A DNA stretch of 64,000 nucleotides from Rhynchopus sp. YZ270_cl-10 (taxonomy: Eukaryota > Euglenozoa > Diplonemea > Diplonemida > Diplonemidae): assembly GCA_964035575.1 (NCBI GenBank), contig OZ037860.1:272689-336688 (forward strand). The letters are read 5' to 3'. Positions 1 to 10,126 of this stretch are shown piece by piece. Position 1 is the stretch's first letter. Each line of letters opens with the position of its first letter. Position numbers and translations under genes: made by a program. The notes beneath the pieces were generated by a model. It was not told where the DNA came from. It was given only the letters and a program-made list of their open reading frames with translations, and made no database searches.

Positions 1-751
1 ACCAGAAATAACATGGACCAGAACAATGATGGACCAGAACAATTATGGACTTTTTGGGATTTTTTTTTTTTATGGACCTATTTTTCTGGTCCATAATTTT
101 TCAAAAGACGGTATGTTATTTTCTGTCGCTGCAATCGAAAACTGAATGCTTTTGGTCCTTTCATGACATCACTAAAAACCAAAGAGAGAGGGAGGGAAAA
201 AACTCCAAAATACAGCAGTGCAGAGTGTGTGGTGCTGTGGTAGTATCCCTTCCTTCTGCCTGTATCGCTTTATGGTTGTATCAGGGCGTAACGTGTCGCC
301 AAAATATTTTCCAAAAAAAAAGAAGGGGACAAAATGATCCTAAGCTTGTTGAGTAGTTACCTTGGGGGGAAAAAGAGAGAGCAAACGATGAATAAAAATT
401 CCGCGAAATACACACAAAAAAATCGTTTTTTAAAACACAAAAAAAAAAAAAAACGCATCAGAGAAAACACGAAGCCCACACATTCGTACACGTTTCCTTT
501 CCCCGCCCAACATTGCCGAAAACCGAGAAAAGACGTCGCGTACATATCGTGTGGGATAGCGAATGATTTGAAAATAAGCTATTTTTTTGTTTGGGCCACA
601 TTTTGTTTGCTTTCTTTAGAAGGACAGTGCAAAATCCCATTTGAAGTCGCCCCCTGTCTTTTCCGCATCGTCCTTGAAGGGCCACCAGTAGCTGTGCATA
701 GGAGTGTTGTTTATTTATTATTGTTGTGTCGACAATCGCCTAAGAACCCAC
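1..751. other. Spacer downstream of the trefoil/DUF5054 gene
   Basis: No gene seen. The left end repeats a short phrase about a pyrimidine-rich 'tggaccagaacaat' unit (positions 14-48) and then runs of T and A. Short ORFs on both strands have no recognisable content. Confidence 0.5.
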
Positions 752-3109
752 TTAGGGGCTAATAGGGTCTGTACTCAATGTTGGCCGAAGCCTTTTTATG
801 ATGTGTGGGATTCTTTGTACATACGGATAGTTTGTGTTCCAGCTGTTGTCGTGCAGCACAAAGGCAAACCCGTCATTGACGCTGACGTCTCCCACCATGG
901 GAGCTGCGAAGGGGTACAGACCTGGGTACCAGCGTACAAGGGCAGCGTCTTTCGTCTCGAAGAACAGTCCAGACGACGTCTTCGAGTGCAGGTGCACCCC
1001 TGTCGTGACCGCGTGCAGTCCCTTGCCAGAACCATCCCGCACATCAATAGGGTCCGTCCACTCACCCAGCTTGTCCATGAAGTATTGGTTGTCGGATGTG
1101 AACTCCGGGTGGAATTTGAAGTACATCGCCTCTGGGAGGCGTGTTGCGGTCTTGTTGAAGATCTGCAGGGAAATGCCGATCTTCCCAATGGTGCTGAAGT
1201 CGTAGCTGACCCACGCCGTCTCGGGTGCGCCGTAGTCTGTGTGGAGGCTTGTGGGGATCTGCATCTTCACGACAACGTGTGTTGCGTTCTTCCACGCAGC
1301 GAGCCCGGCTTCGAAGGAGTACGTCGCGTTCTTGCTGATGGCGCTGGTGACATTGGGTTTGCCGTATTCGTCCTCTCCTCCGGTGCCTGCACGCAGGTAC
1401 ACATCGCGCCACACCTTGTACACATCGTCGTTGAGGGACTGGTACAGGAAGGTGCCGAAGGAGCCTTTCCACGTGCGTGATGTGGCGGTGACGGTCAGGT
1501 CAGACAGCGATCCGTCCGCAGAGACGTTGAAGCTGGCCCAGCCCATGCTCACTGCAGTGCCCGTCTGCACAGACGACATCCCTGCTGGTGACGGTACGGA
1601 GGGCACCATTCTCGCAAACTCTGCACGCACGTGGTCTGCCATGGGGTGATCCCCAAGCGCCTCCAGGGGGTGCGCCACACCGTACTGCCGCTGCTCCGCC
1701 CACGACACCATGCATGCGTTCATGTATTTGTCGTTCGCATCCAGCGCCTTGTGGAACTCAGCGTTGCTCCACCCCTCGTTGTGCCAGCCCTTGCCCATGC
1801 AGCCGAGGTGCAGCCCCCAGGTGTGCTCGCCGTTCTTCATGAGCTGTCTGGTTGCGTTGAAGAAACGGGCGTCTTGTGGGCATGTTGCGTCTGCCACACA
1901 GGCACTGCGGCTTCTTGCGAAGGCACGTGCATGCGCCTCCTTCCAGGGGTCGGACTGCACCCCCATGATCCATGAGTCGGACAGATCGGACGTCACCACG
2001 GGGAGTGCATCTGTCACGTTCTTCCCTGCCGCCTGCACTGCTGCGCTGAACTCCTCAAGCGTCGACCCGACCACCTCCGCATCTGGGTACCACGCCTGCA
2101 CGGTCTTCCACAGCGCCTCCACCGCCTTTGCTGTCGACAGCGGCCCTGCATTGTCACTCTGCCACGCGTACACCATCGCCTCGTCGAACAGCGGCAGCTC
2201 AAGCCTTGGCGACTCAGGGTTCTCACCGAGCCCTTCGTTCTCCGGCGCCCATACGCCTTTGGTGTCGACCTGGCCGTAGCCGTATGCATGCCAGAAGGTG
2301 AGAATCTCCTTCTGCGACGGAGGCGACGCTACGTCAGGAAAGCTGCCTGCATCCATCGCTACACCATCACGCCACATAAACGCCTGCGGCACGTTGGGGG
2401 GCAGACAGCGTCCATTGCCGCCGATGGAGTACGCCGTCACATTCGCCTCCGCAAGCAAGCGGATCGAGGACCGCGGCAGCCCAGGCACGTCCCTCTGGCT
2501 CAGAACCCTCTTCGCTGGCACACCCAGGGTAGCGTCCAGGCTGTGCGTCAGGTTGAACCCTGCTGTGATCATATCGGGGTGCGTCGCAGCCAGCTCTGCG
2601 TTGGTCGGAAATGCGTGCCACGTAATCCACCCTGCTGTGATGGCAGCACGCACTGTGCTCACCTCCGCCGCCGTGGGACACTTCAGACCATACCCAGTCG
2701 GGCAGTCGAGGTACAGCGATACGAGGTAGCTCTGTGTCATCCACTTCAGCTGCGGGCCAGATGCGTTTTCTGCGAGCTCCGCCCCCAGCCGTGCAGCGGT
2801 GGGGAAGTACTCTGAGAAGTATTTGTTAATAACACCTGTGGTGGTGTCCGTGTAGCCAGCGTCAAAGTGGTTGGACTGCACAACGTGCACCTTCTTGATG
2901 GGAACACCGGTCGTCGAAAAGAAGCAGCTCGGCTCTCCTGTCTCCTTTGCGTAGCAGCAACCACGCGAGACACACATCTCAGACGAGATACCTGCCCACC
3001 CACAGTCCACACGCCGTGCTACTGCCGCACACATCACATCATCAGCAGGTGCAATCCGCGAGCCAACCGCCCCACCTACCAAACACAACACCATCACCGC
3101 CCCACGCAT
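752..3109 (-). CDS. Secreted trefoil + DUF5054 (GH38-like) protein
   Basis: Single-exon gene of 785 aa. Residues 1-20 form a signal peptide (MRGAVMVLCLVGGAVGSRIA). Residues about 27-64 are a P-type trefoil domain: six cysteines in the spacing of CAAVARRVDCGW...CVSRGCCY...CFF. The rest, beginning with KKVHVVQSNHFDAGYTD, resembles DUF5054, a family related to glycoside hydrolase family 38; the HFDAGYTD segment corresponds to the metal-binding N-terminal region of that fold. Many NxS/T sequons fit an exported glycoprotein. Trefoil domains are known fused to glycosidases (for example acid alpha-glucosidase), so a secreted or lysosomal carbohydrate-active role is inferred; substrate unknown. The ATG at 3109 is preceded by a pyrimidine tract and AG. 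Downstream (lower coordinates) is the window edge. Confidence 0.85.
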   Translation of the reverse strand: MRGAVMVLCLVGGAVGSRIAPADDVMCAAVARRVDCGWAGISSEMCVSRGCCYAKETGEPSCFFSTTGVPIKKVHVVQSNHFDAGYTDTTTGVINKYFSEYFPTAARLGAELAENASGPQLKWMTQSYLVSLYLDCPTGYGLKCPTAAEVSTVRAAITAGWITWHAFPTNAELAATHPDMITAGFNLTHSLDATLGVPAKRVLSQRDVPGLPRSSIRLLAEANVTAYSIGGNGRCLPPNVPQAFMWRDGVAMDAGSFPDVASPPSQKEILTFWHAYGYGQVDTKGVWAPENEGLGENPESPRLELPLFDEAMVYAWQSDNAGPLSTAKAVEALWKTVQAWYPDAEVVGSTLEEFSAAVQAAGKNVTDALPVVTSDLSDSWIMGVQSDPWKEAHARAFARSRSACVADATCPQDARFFNATRQLMKNGEHTWGLHLGCMGKGWHNEGWSNAEFHKALDANDKYMNACMVSWAEQRQYGVAHPLEALGDHPMADHVRAEFARMVPSVPSPAGMSSVQTGTAVSMGWASFNVSADGSLSDLTVTATSRTWKGSFGTFLYQSLNDDVYKVWRDVYLRAGTGGEDEYGKPNVTSAISKNATYSFEAGLAAWKNATHVVVKMQIPTSLHTDYGAPETAWVSYDFSTIGKIGISLQIFNKTATRLPEAMYFKFHPEFTSDNQYFMDKLGEWTDPIDVRDGSGKGLHAVTTGVHLHSKTSSGLFFETKDAALVRWYPGLYPFAAPMVGDVSVNDGFAFVLHDNSWNTNYPYVQRIPHIIKRLRPTLSTDPISP

Positions 3110-3454
3110 ATTTTACTCTATCTCTTTCCCTACGAATAAGAAGTGAACGGAGAAAGGGGGCAACAATAGTATAGGGTAAAGAGAAAAGGTTTATGGGGGT
3201 TTCACTTCTTTTACACAGGGTGGGGGGTGGTGGGGGTAAAATAGCGATGTTGCCGACCGTTCTACCATTTTACCGGTGTTTTTGGGGATGATACTTTTGC
3301 TTTATCAAGAAAAATACAACATACACCCGAGCGAGTTAGAGTTGGGTCTGAAGTGGGATAATAAAGAAACCCCGCTGTGTCATGCCTTCCTTCGTTATTT
3401 TATTAAAGAACACCCTCCCCCTCCCAAACCAATCTACATCTCTTCAAAAAAGGT

Positions 3455-3491
3455 TGACTTGAAATACAAAGCCCACTCGTGGCAGTGTACC
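3455..3491 (+). repeat. Class C dispersed repeat
   Basis: Reads GACTTGAAATACAAAGCCCA then CTCGTGGCAGTGTACC. Near-identical to the copy at 44314-44353. Confidence 0.75.
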
Positions 3492-3732
3492 TAAGAAATA
3501 TTTGGTGCTGCCACGTCATGGGTGCATGCCACTTGAAACCTCTCGCTCAGATGAGTGGGGTGGGGGCGAAAGACAACTACGTGATGAGTGATTGACGCAT
3601 CGAAAATCACTTTACGCATGAAGATCGTTTGTACCTTGCTTCCATGAAACCCCCCCAGTATCTTGAAAAAGACACTAAAAAAAAAGTTGGCAGATGGAAT
3701 CTAAATCTTGCATTCTTGATTCACTGAGTTGC

Positions 3733-3762
3733 AAGGTGAATGTGCATCTCATGTACACATGG
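3733..3762 (+). repeat. Class D hairpin repeat, divergent
   Basis: GGTGAATGTGCATCTCATGTACACATGG: the TGTGCAT and ATGTACACA segments can pair around a short loop. Confidence 0.55.
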
Positions 3763-3960
3763 TGTGGCTGATTCGGGGTGAGTCGCACGTTACCGCATTT
3801 TTTCTCGCCCCCCCTTTCAGCAACACATCTTTAAAACGACCTGTAAGAAATTTTATCGCAGGTTACAAAGGTCGTGGCGATGTGATCCTTACCCCAAGGG
3901 TCTTATCACTTTGCCACACGAAAGGCGAAACTAAACTGAATGGAAAAAAGAGGAAGTTTG

Positions 3961-3993
3961 GTAAGATGACCCTAAGCCCCTAGGGTGCTTAGC
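3961..3993 (+). repeat. Class A hairpin repeat
   Basis: AAGATGACCCTAAGCCCCTA followed by GGGTGCTTAGC. CTAAGC pairs with GCTTAG; the loop differs from the usual CTCTCGT. Confidence 0.65.
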
Positions 3994-4147
3994 ATCAAGA
4001 AGACTACCAAATCTACAGAAAGATCGAAAAGATATAACGAATGTTCACAGAACTAAACTTGAGCAACGGACAAACGCGTAATGAGGTAGATATGCCGTAA
4101 AAAGAAACCCTAAAAAGATAAGGGGCGGCTACCAAAAACAAAGAAAA

Positions 4148-4188
4148 GTTTATAAGATGATCCTAAGCCTCTCGTGCTTAGTCTCCTT
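4148..4188 (+). repeat. Class A hairpin repeat
   Basis: Full-length copy: GTTTATAAGATGATCCTAAG then CCTCTCGTGCTTAGTCTCCTT. Stem CTAAGC (4163-4168) pairs with GCTTAG (4176-4181). Confidence 0.8.
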
Positions 4189-4260
4189 CAACAAAACTGC
4201 TGTATAGTCAGCGTCACGCCTACCTCGGTAGGTTACTGTAATACAGTGGGGGGAAAAGAA

Positions 4261-4290
4261 GATGAATGTGTCTCTAGTGCGCACACATCT
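4261..4290 (+). repeat. Class D hairpin repeat
   Basis: GATG at 4261-4264 pairs with CATC at 4286-4289 and TGTG at 4267-4270 pairs with CACA at 4282-4285; AA bulge between the two helices. Confidence 0.75.
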
Positions 4291-4387
4291 TTGATCACTA
4301 TCGTGATGGCGCCGGGTGTGAAGATGGGCTGTCTCTTCGTAAGCTTTGCAAGAGATAAACGTAAGCCTGACTATGCTTCGTCTATGC

Positions 4388-4425
4388 GACTAGAAATGCA
4401 AAGCCCTCTCGTGACAGTGTGTCCT
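4388..4425 (+). repeat. Class C dispersed repeat
   Basis: GACTAGAAATGCAAAGCCCT then CTCGTGACAGTGTGTCC; same core as 3455 and 44314. Confidence 0.7.
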
Positions 4426-4865
4426 CCAACAAAAAAAGTGGAGATTTGCACAACTGTGGCAACACAACCGAGGCAACTGCACAATAATTGCACTCTTATC
4501 AGGAAAATAAGACATGTGTGTGCATCCACCGATAAATGAAGGGAAACTGAGAAGAAATAAAAAGACAGTTGAAACGATGAGTCTCAGTTCCCCTGTGCTC
4601 AATCACAAACCCGTTTACGGGTCCACCCGTCTAAATGGGTTCCTCTTTCGCCCCCCACCCGCCCCTCCCAAACTTAACAATATGCTTCTGTGCATGCATC
4701 ATCAAAAAAAAACACAACTTTTTAACCCATAAAAACACACAAATCAGGGGAAGCTGATAAGCTCCCCACCCCCACTCCCCCAGACAAAATCCACATTTTT
4801 TTCAAAAATCTAAGTTAAAAACCCCACCCTCCTTCCCATCTCCCATACCCCCCAAAAAAACCAAA

Positions 4866-6236
4866 TTAACCTATTTGACTGCTTACTTCTAATTGAGCGA
4901 ACGCAGTGGGGGTGTACCCACCGTGGGGTTTGAGGAGGTGCAGGACTGCGAAGGTAATTGCTAAGAAGCCGGCGAGCGAGCCTGTTCCGAGAAGGCAGCC
5001 TGCGAGGAGGTGGTTGTCGCCGCCGATCCAGGAGCGGGTGGCGATGATGAGTCGTTTCTGGCCGATATTGCTGACATCGTAGCGCTGCTGCACTGCAAGA
5101 TCGTAGACCCCAGGCGGCAGGTCCAGACTGAACTTACGAAGCAATTTCATCCCCGTTGGTAGCGATGACGGATTCATCCACACCATAAAGTCCAAATCCT
5201 CCTGGACAGGCATCCGATGCCCAAACTCTCGCCAATAGTACCCGCCGTTGAGATACGCCTCGCCCCCGGGCACCTTGTCCCCCGTCGCTGTCACCACCTC
5301 CACCGCAGGCTTCCCGGAATAGGAAAACACGTCGTCGCGGACTGGGGTCGGCTGGAATTTGGTTTTGCGGTCCCCAGGCCAGGCGATGTCCTTCTTCTCG
5401 CAGCGGTTCAGCGCGTTGGTGATGTTAAAGCTGCCTAGGAAAGGGTCGCCGTTCGGGTAGAAGTCAGAGGTGTTGCAGATCAGGGTGTCGTTTTTGCTGG
5501 GGAAAAGAGTGAATGTTGGGTATTAGAAATATTCACAAAAAAGGGTAATGAAACAGTGAAATTCTGATAAAATTTCGGGTCGTTTTGGCGATTTTAGAGA
5601 AAATGTTGGGAAATTATACCTTATGACGTATGAGTCATTGAACATGAGGTACGCCATCTGCCCGCAGGGTCCTAGCGTGAGGTCCTTCAGCGGCGTGCGG
5701 ATGGCGTTCGGGTACACCGCGATGTAGTCCTCCTCACTGCCGTGGTTGCCTGCGACGTTTGTGTACGGCGGGCACGCATCCTCATCTGCACAGCTGCAGT
5801 CAGCCTCGCCTTGCAGCTGGCTCCAACTCAAAGAACGCACGAGGTTACGGAAGTTCTGATTGTACGACGTCAGCGAGTAGTACAGGAAGACGGGCTGCTC
5901 AAAGGTCTCATCGAGGGTGAACTGCATCGTCGTGAGACAGTGGTCCTGCACCTGCCCGGGGGTCGGGTCTGCGAACCCAGACAGCTTCACCCTTCTGTCA
6001 TAGGTGCATGCATGGTCATGCTCGGAGTAACTAATCACCTTTTCTTTGTACCCCTGAGACGCAACCAGCACCAACACCCCCAAAGGGATGAACACCGCTG
6101 CCGTCAAGATCAGCCCGCTCACCACCCACGGTGGCGAGTGCATTGCAAAGAAGGTGTCACGTGTCTCCACACCAGACACCTTGTGAAGTGCATTTTTGAG
6201 CACCCTCTTGCAACCATTAGTTTTGGCCTCAGGCAT
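4866..6236 (-). CDS. CDC50/LEM3 family P4-ATPase (flippase) beta subunit
   Basis: Two exons, 6236-5620 and 5496-4866 (intron 5497-5619, GTATAA..CCCCAG, phase 2), giving 415 aa, the usual length of CDC50 proteins. The first transmembrane helix lies at about residues 35-62 (WVVSGLILTAAVFIPLGVLV) and the second near the C-terminus (LAGCLLGTGSLAGFLAITFA), with a large exoplasmic loop rich in Cys and NxS/T sites between them, including GPCGQMAYLMFNDSY and FSYSGKPAV. CDC50 proteins pair with P4-ATPases, help them leave the ER and support phospholipid flipping. The start is placed at MPEAKTNG because the upstream in-frame sequence is a low-complexity pyrimidine-derived stretch; AG sites lie about 95-110 nt upstream. 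Confidence 0.95.
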
Positions 6237-6992
6237 CCCGTTGTGCACGGGATGGGAGGAGGGGGGAAGGGAGGGAAGAAAAAGAGGAAAGGGGAGTAAG
6301 GGACGGGGTTGTGCTGTGTGCTGTTGTGTTGAGGGTTTAAAAAAAGGGGGTTGTTTTTTGTGGGGCATTGTATACAAAAAATGTGTCCCCCTTTTTTTTT
6401 TGCTATTCGTTGCGGATGACCACTTCCCTGTATTTCTGTTCTTGTTTTTCTTGTCTTTTTTTTATATTTTGGGGAAACGTTGCATTTTTTTGTTTGATTT
6501 TGAAGCCTCGAAGTTTTTTTTTTTTTTTTGGAAAAACAGGGAATGTAGTATCGACGCGCCACAAGACTGTACTTATTTTGTTTTTGCTTGCTTTATCCCC
6601 ATATGTTTTTTTTTTCCCCTCTTTTTTTTTTCAATCTTTTTTGAGAGGCAACTACTCTTGCAGAGACAGAACTAAAAAAAAAGGAAGAAAAAGTGAAAGC
6701 GGTTTGCCCAAAACAACATTTGGACAAAACATAACCAAAAAAAAGAAAAAAAATTAAATCTGGGGAAGGGGGTTTGATCAGGACACGACGTTCCCTTTCT
6801 CTCTCTCTCCCCCACCCACCTTTTTCCCTTTCCCATTTTTTTTATTGTGCAGGTTAGCGTATTTTTGTGGAATTTTTCACATCACAGAGGACACAACAGG
6901 GATTTCCCCCTGCACCTCCTCCTTCACCAAAATCTTCCGCACTTTTCCTCCCTCCCCCAATTTTTATTTTTTTTTTGAATTTTTTTTTTCTT
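6237..6992. other. Spacer, low complexity
   Basis: Pyrimidine-rich leader of the CDC50 gene followed by long T and A runs; no gene or repeat family recognised. Confidence 0.5.
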
Positions 6993-7619
6993 CTAGTTGG
7001 CCTCCTCCGGCTCCGGCTTCTCGTCATCGGAGTCGCCCTCCTCTCCTCCCATTCCGGGCATACCGGCCATTCCCTCCATTCCGGGCATTCCTCCCATGCC
7101 ACCGGCACCTCCCATCTGCGCCATGAGCGAGGCCATGTCCATGCCCTCGGGCATACCGGGCATTCCTCCGGGTCCTCCCATTCCGGGCATTCCTCCCATT
7201 CCTCCCATACCAGGCATTCCACCCATGCCGCCCATACCACCGGGCATGCCGCCCATGCCTCCGGGCATTCCTCCGAAGTCGCCAAGAGCGTCGGCACCGT
7301 CGAGCTCGTCCTCGTCCTTCCACCTGGCCCAGTCAACCTTGACGAAGTTAGTCTTCTTCTCCGTCAGCTTCTCCCAGAACCCGTCGTCCTTCTTCTGGAG
7401 CTTGATCTGGATCTCGCGCATGGTGTTCGAGAATGTGCTCTCCTCCGGCTTGATCTCACCCTCCAGCGCAAGGGCGAAGGTGTGTGCGGTCTCTCCGACC
7501 TTTGCGGAGAAGTTAACCGCCTTCTCCTCGAACTTCACGTCCACGTCAGTGGCGTCCACCAGTGCGACGGTGAGGGTCACGAACTCCGCACGCTGCGCCC
7601 ATCCGACCTGAGGAGGCAT
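6993..7619 (-). CDS. p23-like Hsp90 co-chaperone with Gly-Met repeats
   Basis: Single exon, 208 aa. Residues 1-110 form a CS domain: the start MPPQVGWAQRAEFVTLTVAL and the diagnostic p23 stretch FWEKLTEKKTNFVKVDWARW followed by acidic residues are both clear. Residues about 118-190 are GGMPGGM/GMGGMPGM repeats, then an acidic tail (EEGDSDDEKPEPEEAN). p23 binds the closed, ATP-bound Hsp90 dimer and slows its ATPase. Plant p23 proteins have comparable Gly-Met tails, and GGMP repeats also occur in Hip, so the tail is not foreign to the chaperone network. The ATG at 7619 follows an AG (CTCTGCAG) about 40 nt upstream. The in-frame extension upstream is leader sequence. Confidence 0.95.
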   Translation of the reverse strand: MPPQVGWAQRAEFVTLTVALVDATDVDVKFEEKAVNFSAKVGETAHTFALALEGEIKPEESTFSNTMREIQIKLQKKDDGFWEKLTEKKTNFVKVDWARWKDEDELDGADALGDFGGMPGGMGGMPGGMGGMGGMPGMGGMGGMPGMGGPGGMPGMPEGMDMASLMAQMGGAGGMGGMPGMEGMAGMPGMGGEEGDSDDEKPEPEEAN

Positions 7620-8150
7620 TGTTTTCTTGTTGGGGAAACTACTTAAACTAATATCTGCAGAGTGGGGTGTGGAAGAGGTGGTGGGGAGAGGGAAGGGGAG
7701 GGGTTGATTTGAAGCGGATGCACAAAGTGCCTCACCTCGGTACAACATTATGCAGATTGGCGTCATGTTTCCGCTGAAACTTTGGCCATTGGTGTTCTGT
7801 CAAGAGAACAGAACGCAATTCGAGGAATAATGTTCAAGAAAAATCAGCATGCCAAGCTATCTGAAATATAAGGGGGGTGTGTAGCGGGTGTGTGTTCGTA
7901 AGTAGCAAAGGTGGCAAGACTGCAACACCATCCCCATCCCCATTACCATCCCCTACTGCCAAAGATTGTTTTTTCCCCCTCGTTGGTACAAAAAAAAAAC
8001 ACAGAGCCGAACAAAGCCTTCCGCATTCCCTGCGTATAGCATAAGCCCTTCGGTGAAAGGGTACCTCGTTCTGTTCTTCACGATAGAAAGAGAACATATT
8101 CGTATACTTTCAGTTCACAGAATTGAAAGTATTTGAGAGGGTCGACATAT

Positions 8151-8751
8151 GGGTCGATTTCAAAACCCCCCCCCCCCCCCCCAAAAGTTCTTTTTTGTCT
8201 TTTTCATGATATAGGCAGTTTTTTTGCAGTCTGAGGTCCGGAACCGCCCCAAAAACGATTTTCTGGGAGGTTTTGGGTGGTTTTGGGGCGAAATGGACCT
8301 TTTTTGACCATTTTTATGGTATTTTTAGGCTGTTTTTGGCCCTTCTTCTTACACAGCCTATTGGGGGTCAAAATAGCTATTTTTGACCAAAAAACACAAT
8401 TTATTTGACGCCAGGAGGCCTCCGTTGGCCCAAATATATCCCAAAAATGGGCTGTGAGCCCAATCCGACCTGTTTTGGGCACATTTGGCACTTTTCTTGG
8501 TGCTTATTTGATGTTTTTTGGTCAAAAATAGCTATTTTGACCCCCAATAGGCTGTGTAAGAAGAAGGGCCAAAAACAGCCTAAAAATACCATAAAAATGG
8601 TCAAAAAAGGTCCATTTCGCCCCAAAACCACCCAAAACCTCCCAGAAAATCGTTTTTGGGGCGGTTCCGGACCTCAGACTGCAAAAAAACTGCCTATATC
8701 ATGAAAAAGACAAAAAAGAACTTTTGGGGGGGGGGGTTTTGAAATCGACCC
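8151..8751. mobile_element. Foldback element, GGGTCGAT termini
   Basis: An inverted repeat with arms of roughly 245 nt (about 8151-8397 and 8506-8751) around a short centre. Both arms begin GGGTCGATTTCAAAACCCCC and are near-identical to each other in reverse complement. The ends are flanked by ATAT on both sides (CATATG..CATATG), a possible target duplication. The arm interior (GGAACCGCCCCAAAAACGAT, GGTATTTTTAGGCTGTTTTT) resembles the left half of the element at 13396-14011, so this looks like a foldback derivative of that family. It is non-coding. Confidence 0.8.
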
Positions 8752-9067
8752 ATATGTATCCTTTGAGAACATTTAAATGCTGAAAATGTTCTATCAAAGG
8801 GGGGGGACCACGGGCAACGGGCAGGCCCCTTTCAGTGTCGTCGTCTCTTCTTTGCAGGCTCGAGGCTCATCATGTCTCCCTGTGGATGCATTTATTTTAG
8901 TTTTTGTGTCAACAATCGCCCATCCTTTCAAATATCACATTACTATAAGATATGCCATATGGCAGGATGTTTGCAGTGCCACCACATCACCCCCCTAAGG
9001 CTAAAGAGACAGAGGTAACCAACACACCCTGGTATGATGCCTTTTTTTGTCGTTAGTTTGCTTTGAA

Positions 9068-9113
9068 AGAAGTTGAAAGTGCAAACGCCCCTCATCGGCG
9101 GACGCACGCACTA
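9068..9113 (+). repeat. Class B hairpin repeat
   Basis: AAGTTGAAAGTGCAAACGCC start; AGTGC pairs with GCACT near the end and CGCC with GGCG inside. Confidence 0.7.
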
Positions 9114-9199
9114 ATTTTTTGAAGAAAAAAAAAAAAACGAGAAGAAGCAGAACCTCAGCTTAAACTTTTATCTCGAAGTATCAATGGTGGGCCAAAAAA

Positions 9200-9273
9200 A
9201 GTGAAGTTGATAGTGCAAACGCCTCTGGGACGCAGGCACTGACACTCCGCGGGTTATCGAACCCCGGAGTGTT
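9200..9273 (+). repeat. Class B hairpin repeat, long form
   Basis: AGTGC (9212-9216) pairs with GCACT (9236-9240). A second hairpin follows: ACACTCCGCGGGTT pairs with AACCCCGGAGTGT around ATCG (about 9242-9272). A related GGGTTATCG segment follows the copy at 43335. Confidence 0.75.
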
Positions 9274-9285
9274 GCGCTTGGGTGG

Positions 9286-9330
9286 GACTTTTTTTTGGTT
9301 TACAGGGAAGCTGTAAACCAAAAAAAAGTC
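9286..9330. repeat. Perfect 20-bp hairpin
   Basis: GACTTTTTTTTGGTTTACAG (9286-9305), loop GGAAG, then its exact reverse complement (9311-9330). It lies directly after the long class B repeat. Confidence 0.85.
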
Positions 9331-9439
9331 TAAAAAAAAGTAGATTAAAAGTACATCAAAAGGGCAACGTGCCACACCAATCAAGAAAAGAAATCAACGG
9401 ACACAATGGTGCGCATCTTGATGCATATCTCCTCACGAC

Positions 9440-10126
9440 TCATACCATAGACGCCCCACCACCCTGCGTCGGTGCTGGGAGTAATGAGAGAATCGATTGC
9501 CCAAGGGTGGACCCCACACCTTGGGGTGTCGCGGCTAGTGTCGCTTCGGCCTCGGTGGCGCTCTCAGCTTCACCTCCACCTTCACCGTCACATCCACCCA
9601 CACCCGCACCTTCTACTGACGCTGTGTTGACCGGCGCCGGGAGGTTCAGACCTGCGGACTGTGCACCTTCGGCGTCGTCTCCATCATCCTCATCCATAGC
9701 CATAGCATCGCTTTCCTGCACCACTGCAGGTGGTGGGGGTGGTGGTGGCGGCGCAGATCTGAACAGACTTTCCATGCCACCTCCTCCGTACGCAGCAGGG
9801 GGTCCGGAGGGGATTGGTTGTTGTTGTTGTTGTTGCTGCTGCCTCCTCGGATTGGCCACCTCAATAACGTACTTTCCCCCCTCACCGAACTCAAACCAAG
9901 GGTTAAACAGCATCTTCTCCACCTGCTGCGGCTGGGCACACCACGTTGTGTCACTGCGGTCCATCACACCGCGGGTGAACCCTTTACGCCCTTTCCCCTT
10001 CCCTTTGCCACCTTTGCCCCCTTTTCTACCCTTACCACCACCCTTTCCTCGGTGTTGGTTGTGCTGCTGCTGGTGGTTGTGGTGTTGCTGCTCATACCCA
10101 GAGTGCTGGCTTGGAGGGAGATTCAT
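9440..10126 (-). CDS. Low-complexity Q/G/K-rich protein
   Basis: Single-exon ORF of 228 aa; not recognised. It starts with a His/Gln-rich segment, then a basic Gly-Lys run (RGKGGGKGRKGGKGGKGKGK) that resembles nucleic-acid-binding tails, a short ordered-looking segment (residues about 60-93, TTWCAQPQQVEKMLFNPWFEF then a Val/Ile-rich strand), a poly-Gln run, a poly-Pro run, and an acidic C-terminal part. A pyrimidine tract and CTCCAG acceptor lie just upstream of the ATG at 10126, which supports it as expressed. The conserved-looking NPWFEF core would be the place to seek homologues. Function is unknown; an RNA- or chromatin-associated role is only a guess from composition. Confidence 0.6.
   Translation of the reverse strand: MNLPPSQHSGYEQQHHNHQQQHNQHRGKGGGKGRKGGKGGKGKGKGRKGFTRGVMDRSDTTWCAQPQQVEKMLFNPWFEFGEGGKYVIEVANPRRQQQQQQQQPIPSGPPAAYGGGGMESLFRSAPPPPPPPPAVVQESDAMAMDEDDGDDAEGAQSAGLNLPAPVNTASVEGAGVGGCDGEGGGEAESATEAEATLAATPQGVGSTLGQSILSLLPAPTQGGGASMV

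Larger units (their letters stand above)
3110..4865. other. Repeat-bearing spacer
   Basis: No convincing gene. It holds hairpin repeats of classes A, C and D described separately (3455, 3733, 3961, 4148, 4261, 4388) in A-rich sequence. Short plus-strand ORFs here are built from those repeats. Confidence 0.6.
7620..9439. other. Spacer with a foldback element and class B repeats
   Basis: No host gene seen. Contains the foldback 8151-8751, class B repeats at 9068 and 9200, and the perfect hairpin 9286-9330. The ORFs inside 8204-8704 are inverted copies of non-coding sequence. Confidence 0.6.

Noticed and set aside
704-1480. 258-aa plus-strand ORF
   Set aside because: It is the antisense shadow of the trefoil/DUF5054 gene; similar long antisense ORFs over the RRM fusion and coiled-coil genes were dismissed for the same reason.
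8204-8704. Three mutually similar ORFs (76-99 aa)
   Set aside because: They are translations of the two arms of the foldback element; the same peptide appears on both strands because the DNA is an inverted repeat.
9242-9272. tRNA T-arm (GGGTTATCGAACCCC)
   Set aside because: The loop is too short and lacks the TTCRA pattern; no acceptor, D or anticodon arms surround it.
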